Part shown: positions 6,150-8,729 of the stretch, piece after piece
Position numbering within the stretch: position 1 is the stretch's first letter
How the letters are laid out: the number at the start of each line of letters is the position of its first letter
Position numbers and translations under genes: made by a program
Notes under the pieces: generated by a model
Told to the model about the DNA's origin: nothing
Databases searched by the model: none
The model's input: only the letters and a program-made list of their open reading frames with translations
Assembly: GCA_046540855.1 (NCBI GenBank)
Contig: JBKHEJ010000116.1
Span: 1 to 8,729, forward strand
Length of the DNA: 8,729 nt
Reading direction: 5' to 3'
Source of the DNA: T1Sed10-7 sp046540855
GTDB lineage: Bacteria; Actinomycetota; Nitriliruptoria; Nitriliruptorales; Nitriliruptoraceae

Positions 6150-7054
6150 CGGCTGGGCTGCAGGCCTTCGCCGTGGCGCTGCTGGCCGCCTACGGCGTGT
6201 TCCTGCTCTTCACCGCGCTCTCCTTCGGCTGGAAGGGGCTCGGGATCTCGCCCGGACTCGGGACGACGCGCCGGCGGGGTCGTGTCGAGGATCTGCTCGT
6301 GCAGGCGGGGCTGGATCGGACCCGCCTGGCGGAGCTCGCCGCCGTCGAGGCGGTGCTGTTCACCGTCGCCGCCGCCTTCGGGTACGCCGTCTACGGCGGG
6401 TGGCCCGCGGCTGTCGCCGCCGGTGTGGCGGCGGCAGCGATCCCGGTGATCAGCGCTCGGAACCGGCGGCGGGCGCGTCTCGCGCGGGCCCGGGAGGCCT
6501 GGCCCCGGATGCTCGAGGAGATCCGTCTGCAGGTGGTGACCCTCGGACGCTCGATCCCCCAGGCGCTCCTCACCGTCGGGGCGCGCGGCCCGGAGGAACT
6601 CAAGGGTGCGTTCGCCCTGGCGCAGCGCGAGTGGGTCCTGACCACCGATCTCGACCGCACCCTCGAGGTGCTCAAGGCCAACCTCGCCGACCCGACCGCG
6701 GACGCGGTGTGCGAGACCCTCCTGATCGCCCACGAGGTGGGTGGTACCGACGTCGATCGGCGACTACGCGCCCTGATCGATGACCGCATCGATGATCTCC
6801 AGGGTCGCAAGGACGCCCGGGCCAAGCAGGCCGCGGTGCGCTTCGCGCGCTGGTTCGTCCTCATCGTGCCGATCGGGATGGCCCTGGTGGGCTTGAGCAT
6901 CGGTGACGGACGAGCGGCCTTCCAGACCGCGACCGGCCAGGTGTGGGTGCTGCTCGCCTTCGCGATGATGGGCGGCTGCTGGGCCTGGGCCGCGGTGCTG
7001 CTCCGGCTACCGGAGGAGGAGCGGGTCTTCGCCAGCGACGAGGTCGCGACATGA
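6146..7054 (+). CDS. tadB: TadB, inner-membrane platform protein (type II secretion F domain)
   Basis: This 302-residue integral membrane protein forms the assembly platform with TadC and contacts TadA. Predicted membrane segments lie at about 5-28, 66-83, 86-102, 235-252 and 265-287. Between them is the cytoplasmic F domain (about 115-225), with a typical opening (WPRMLEEIRLQVVTLGRSIP, 119-138) and a closing Gly-Gly turn before VDRRLRALIDDRIDDLQ (203-219). The start is ATG 6146, overlapping the tadA stop (ATGA), with a good GGGAGGTG about six bases upstream. That is one of the better binding sites in the operon. The stop overlaps tadC by ATGA (7051-7054). Length and topology are normal for the family. 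Confidence 0.93.
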   Translation: MTAGLQAFAVALLAAYGVFLLFTALSFGWKGLGISPGLGTTRRRGRVEDLLVQAGLDRTRLAELAAVEAVLFTVAAAFGYAVYGGWPAAVAAGVAAAAIPVISARNRRRARLARAREAWPRMLEEIRLQVVTLGRSIPQALLTVGARGPEELKGAFALAQREWVLTTDLDRTLEVLKANLADPTADAVCETLLIAHEVGGTDVDRRLRALIDDRIDDLQGRKDARAKQAAVRFARWFVLIVPIGMALVGLSIGDGRAAFQTATGQVWVLLAFAMMGGCWAWAAVLLRLPEEERVFASDEVAT

Positions 7055-7956
7055 CCCCCCTCGTCGTGCTCGCGGCGGTGCTCGCCTGGGCGGGGCTGAC
7101 GCTGCTGCTCGCGGAGGTGCGCTGGTTCGCGCGGCGCCCGCTGGTGGTGCGTCTGGCGCCCTACGTGCCGGGTGGTCTCGGGCGTCCCAGGAGCAGCGGG
7201 CTGCTGTCCGTCGGTTCGTTCCGTGAGGCCGTCGGACCGCTGGCGCGTGCGCTCGGGTCGCGGTTCTCACGGCTGTTCGGCGTGCAGGAGGACCTCGATC
7301 GTCGGCTCGCGCGGATCCATGCCGACCTGGACGTGACCGCGTTCCGGGTACGGCAGATCGGGTGGGCCCTCGCTGGCCTGGGCGTGGGCGGCCTCGCATC
7401 CGCGGCGTTGCGTCCCCCGGCCGCGGTCGCGGTGCTGCTCACGCTCGGCGGGATGCTGCTCGCCTTCCTGGTGCTCGAGCAGCAGGTCACCGCCGCGTCG
7501 GACCGGTGGAAGCGGAAGGTCCATCTCGAGCTGCCCGTGGTCGCCGAGCAGCTCGGCATGCTCCTCGGCGCCGGCTACTCGCTGGTCGGAGCGCTGGAGC
7601 GTGTCGCCCGGCGCGGTCGCGGCGCGGTGGCCACCGACCTGCGTCGGGTGCTCGCCCGGATCCGGCAGGGTGTCGACGAGACGGTCGCCCTGCGGGAGTG
7701 GGCCGACCTCGCGGACGTGGACGCCGTGGACCGCCTCGTCTCCGTGCTGGCGCTCAACCGCGAGTCCAGCGACCTCGGCCGGCTGATCGCGGCCGAGGCC
7801 CGTGCCATCCGTCGCGATGTCCAACGTGAGCTGCTGGAGACGCTCGAGCGTCGTGGCCAGCAGGTCTGGATCCCGGTGACCGTCGCCACGCTCGCGCCGG
7901 GGGTGGTGTTCATCGCGATCCCGTTCACCTCCGCGCTGTCCGGGTTCCTGTCATGA
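7051..7956 (+). CDS. tadC: TadC, inner-membrane platform protein (type II secretion F domain)
   Basis: This 301-residue partner of TadB has membrane segments at about 3-21, 104-120, 122-143 and 273-297. The F domain spans about 150-265. Its first helices read LELPVVAEQLGMLLGAGYSL (159-178), and the NRESSDLGRLIAAEARAIRR segment lies at 236-255. An open frame extends upstream to 6943, but that part lies over the tadB coding sequence. ATG 7051, overlapping the tadB stop by ATGA, is the natural start and places a membrane helix at the N-terminus. GAGG about ten bases upstream can serve as a weak binding site. The stop at 7954-7956 overlaps another ATG (7953), treated separately. No residue changes of note were seen. 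Confidence 0.93.
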   Translation: MTPLVVLAAVLAWAGLTLLLAEVRWFARRPLVVRLAPYVPGGLGRPRSSGLLSVGSFREAVGPLARALGSRFSRLFGVQEDLDRRLARIHADLDVTAFRVRQIGWALAGLGVGGLASAALRPPAAVAVLLTLGGMLLAFLVLEQQVTAASDRWKRKVHLELPVVAEQLGMLLGAGYSLVGALERVARRGRGAVATDLRRVLARIRQGVDETVALREWADLADVDAVDRLVSVLALNRESSDLGRLIAAEARAIRRDVQRELLETLERRGQQVWIPVTVATLAPGVVFIAIPFTSALSGFLS

Positions 7957-8079
7957 GCGGACGACCGGACCCGCTGCCGCCGGCCGATGCGCCGGCCGTC
8001 CACCTGCCGCCGCAGCCGCCAGCGGCACCCCACGCCGTGTCCCGCTCCTGGCGTGACACCCGATCCCGAGGAGGGAGCC
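7957..8079 (+). promoter_or_regulatory. Gap upstream of the pilin gene, with stem-loop and strong ribosome binding site
   Basis: This is the only sizeable break in the pilus operon. GTGTC (8037-8041) pairs with GACAC (8055-8059) and CGC (8043-8045) with GCG (8051-8053). They close a TCCTG loop, with one C/T mismatch between the two stems. GAGGAGG (8068-8074) follows and is placed well for ATG 8080. The arrangement resembles a stabilised, highly translated 5' end for the pilin message. No promoter was recognised. The ATG at 7953 opens a frame through this stretch. Confidence 0.5.
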
Positions 8080-8268
8080 ATGCACCGCACCACCCGTCGA
8101 TCCCCCGCCGCCCGTCTGCGCGACGAGGCTGGGGAGGGCGTGATCTCCACCGCGATCGCCGTGCTGATCATGGCGATCATCGGAGGCCTGATGTGGGTCG
8201 CGTTCCAGGCCGTGTTCGACTCGGCCTCCGACCAGATCACCACCGAGGTCGAGCAGATCGGCAGCTGA
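8080..8268 (+). CDS. Short Flp-like (type IVb) prepilin, probable main pilus subunit
   Basis: This 62-residue protein has the layout of a Flp-like prepilin: a short basic leader (MHRTTRRSPAARLRDEAGEG), one hydrophobic helix (about 21-44) and a short acidic tail ending EVEQIGS. Prepilin peptidase would cut after Gly18 or Gly20. The classical Glu-Tyr after the site in proteobacterial Flp is not present. ATG 8080 is chosen over in-frame ATG 7987 for two reasons: GAGGAGG sits five bases upstream, and the sequence before 8080 translates to unlike, Pro/Arg/Cys-rich residues. Third codon positions are almost all G or C in this frame, which shows that it is the coding frame here. The prepilin peptidase is not in the window. 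It is the most strongly initiated gene of the operon, as expected of the major subunit. Confidence 0.85.
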   Translation: MHRTTRRSPAARLRDEAGEGVISTAIAVLIMAIIGGLMWVAFQAVFDSASDQITTEVEQIGS

Positions 8269-8675
8269 GCGCCACGATCGTCGCCGGACGCGCCGACCAC
8301 GGCTCGGGGCCGGTGACGATGGTGTTCGGTGTCGCGATCCTCCTCGGCTTCCTCCTGCTGGCCACGCAGGTCCTCGTGCACCTGTACGCCACCTCGACGG
8401 TGACGGCGGTCGCCTTCGACGAAGCGCGACGTGCCAGCACCGACGGCGGTGGTTGCGAGGGGGTGGAGGGTCGTGTCCGTGACCGCCTCGGAGGCTGGGC
8501 TGGCGAGGCGGACGTCGAGGTGCGATGCACCGCCGGGCAGCCGGGGATCCAGCCGACGGTGGTACGGGTCCGCGGGCCCTCCCCGGCGCAGGCCCTCCGC
8601 ATCTTCGGGCGCGACGCGATCGCGCGGATCGACCGGTCAGCGAGCTTCCTGACCGAGCCGGCGGTCGGCCCGTGA
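8265..8675 (+). CDS. TadE-like pilus protein (start uncertain, possibly CTG)
   Basis: This protein of about 136 residues resembles TadE-like minor pilins. It has a short leader, then DHGSGPVTMV and one long hydrophobic helix (about 17-41), then HLYATSTVTAVAFDEARRA, the usual amphipathic continuation. A small extracytoplasmic domain follows, with Cys64 and Cys88 that could form a disulfide. The start is awkward. Conventional starts (GTG 8313, ATG 8319) lie after the conserved Gly-Ser-Gly-Pro leader motif. Codons 8268-8312 already show strong G/C third positions. CTG at 8265 overlaps the pilin stop as CTGA, mimicking the ATGA junctions elsewhere, so I extend the gene to it. An open frame continues further up to ATG 7953, but across the pilin it is clearly non-coding in character. 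The 3' end overlaps the next gene by GTGA. Confidence 0.75.
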   Translation: MSATIVAGRADHGSGPVTMVFGVAILLGFLLLATQVLVHLYATSTVTAVAFDEARRASTDGGGCEGVEGRVRDRLGGWAGEADVEVRCTAGQPGIQPTVVRVRGPSPAQALRIFGRDAIARIDRSASFLTEPAVGP

Positions 8676-8729
8676 GCCGGCGCGCTCAGGCGGGGATGGT
8701 CGCGGGGCTCGAGGCGCTGGCCTTCGGCG
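8672..8729 (+). CDS. Start of a second TadE/TadG-like pilus gene (C-terminus beyond the window)
   Basis: Nineteen codons are visible from GTG 8672, which overlaps the previous stop by four bases (GTGA). They read MSRRAQAGMVAGLEALAFG, with the initiator as Met. A basic start followed by Ala-Gly-Met-Val and the beginning of a hydrophobic stretch fits the leader and first helix of a TadE/TadG-like pilus protein. This is also the expected neighbour at this point of a Tad operon. Too little is visible for a firm family assignment. Confidence 0.55.
   Translation, partial: MSRRAQAGMVAGLEALAFG

Noticed and set aside
5414..6733. Minus-strand open frame of 439 codons
   Set aside because: It is antisense to tadA and tadB, which have intact family motifs. 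The composition is that of a shadow frame.
6943..7050. Upstream extension of tadC
   Set aside because: It overlaps the tadB coding sequence and adds Gly/Arg-rich residues before the natural N-terminal membrane helix. ATG 7051 with an ATGA overlap is the better start.
7987..8079. Upstream extension of the pilin from ATG 7987
   Set aside because: It adds Arg/Pro/Cys-rich residues unlike a prepilin leader. A strong Shine-Dalgarno directly before ATG 8080 fits the shorter protein.

Overview
The window is very GC-rich and its reading frames use mostly G or C at third codon positions. The gene content is that of an actinobacterial Tad (tight adherence, Flp-type) pilus locus: a CpaE-like ATPase with an actinobacterial-style degenerate P-loop, a TadA/CpaF ATPase, TadB and TadC platform proteins, a very short Flp-like pilin and TadE-like minor subunits. 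No outer-membrane secretin is present, as expected for a monoderm. Actinomycetota is the safest assignment. A deep-branching class (Nitriliruptoria or Acidimicrobiia type) is only a guess.

Layout, left to right. (1) Bases 1-687, minus strand: a kinase-fold protein that has lost its catalytic residues and runs off the left edge. (2) Bases 688-782: a divergent promoter region. (3) Bases 783-2245, plus strand: a two-gene unit encoding a membrane-anchored LysM protein and a soluble 185-residue protein that looks like an internal duplication. (4) Bases 2246-2284: a convergent gap holding a GC hairpin. (5) Bases 2285-2521, minus strand: a small BldC/excisionase-type helix-turn-helix regulator. (6) Bases 2522-2689: an AT-rich divergent control region with three copies of an 8-bp repeat. 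(7) Bases 2690-8729, plus strand: the pilus operon cpaB, cpaE-like, tadA, tadB, tadC, flp-like pilin, tadE-like, and the start of a second TadE/TadG-like gene that runs off the right edge.

How the parts work together. TadA is the hexameric ATPase that powers subunit assembly. TadB and TadC form the membrane platform. The CpaE-like protein probably places or regulates the machine. The CpaB (SAF-domain) protein and the LysM protein are candidates for bridging the pilus to peptidoglycan. The short pilin and TadE-like proteins are the extruded subunits. Most genes overlap by 1 or 4 bases (ATGA or GTGA), which implies translational coupling. The pilin is the exception: it sits behind a 123-base gap with a stem-loop and by far the strongest ribosome binding site, as expected for a subunit needed in excess.

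The points most worth following are the direct repeats in the regulator's own promoter and the echo of the same AT-rich words in the pseudokinase/LysM promoter, the pseudokinase itself, the duplicated 185-residue protein, and the unusual pilin/TadE junction. There a longer frame runs across the pilin gene out of frame, and the TadE-like protein appears to need a CTG start. No tRNA, rRNA, CRISPR array or insertion sequence was seen.
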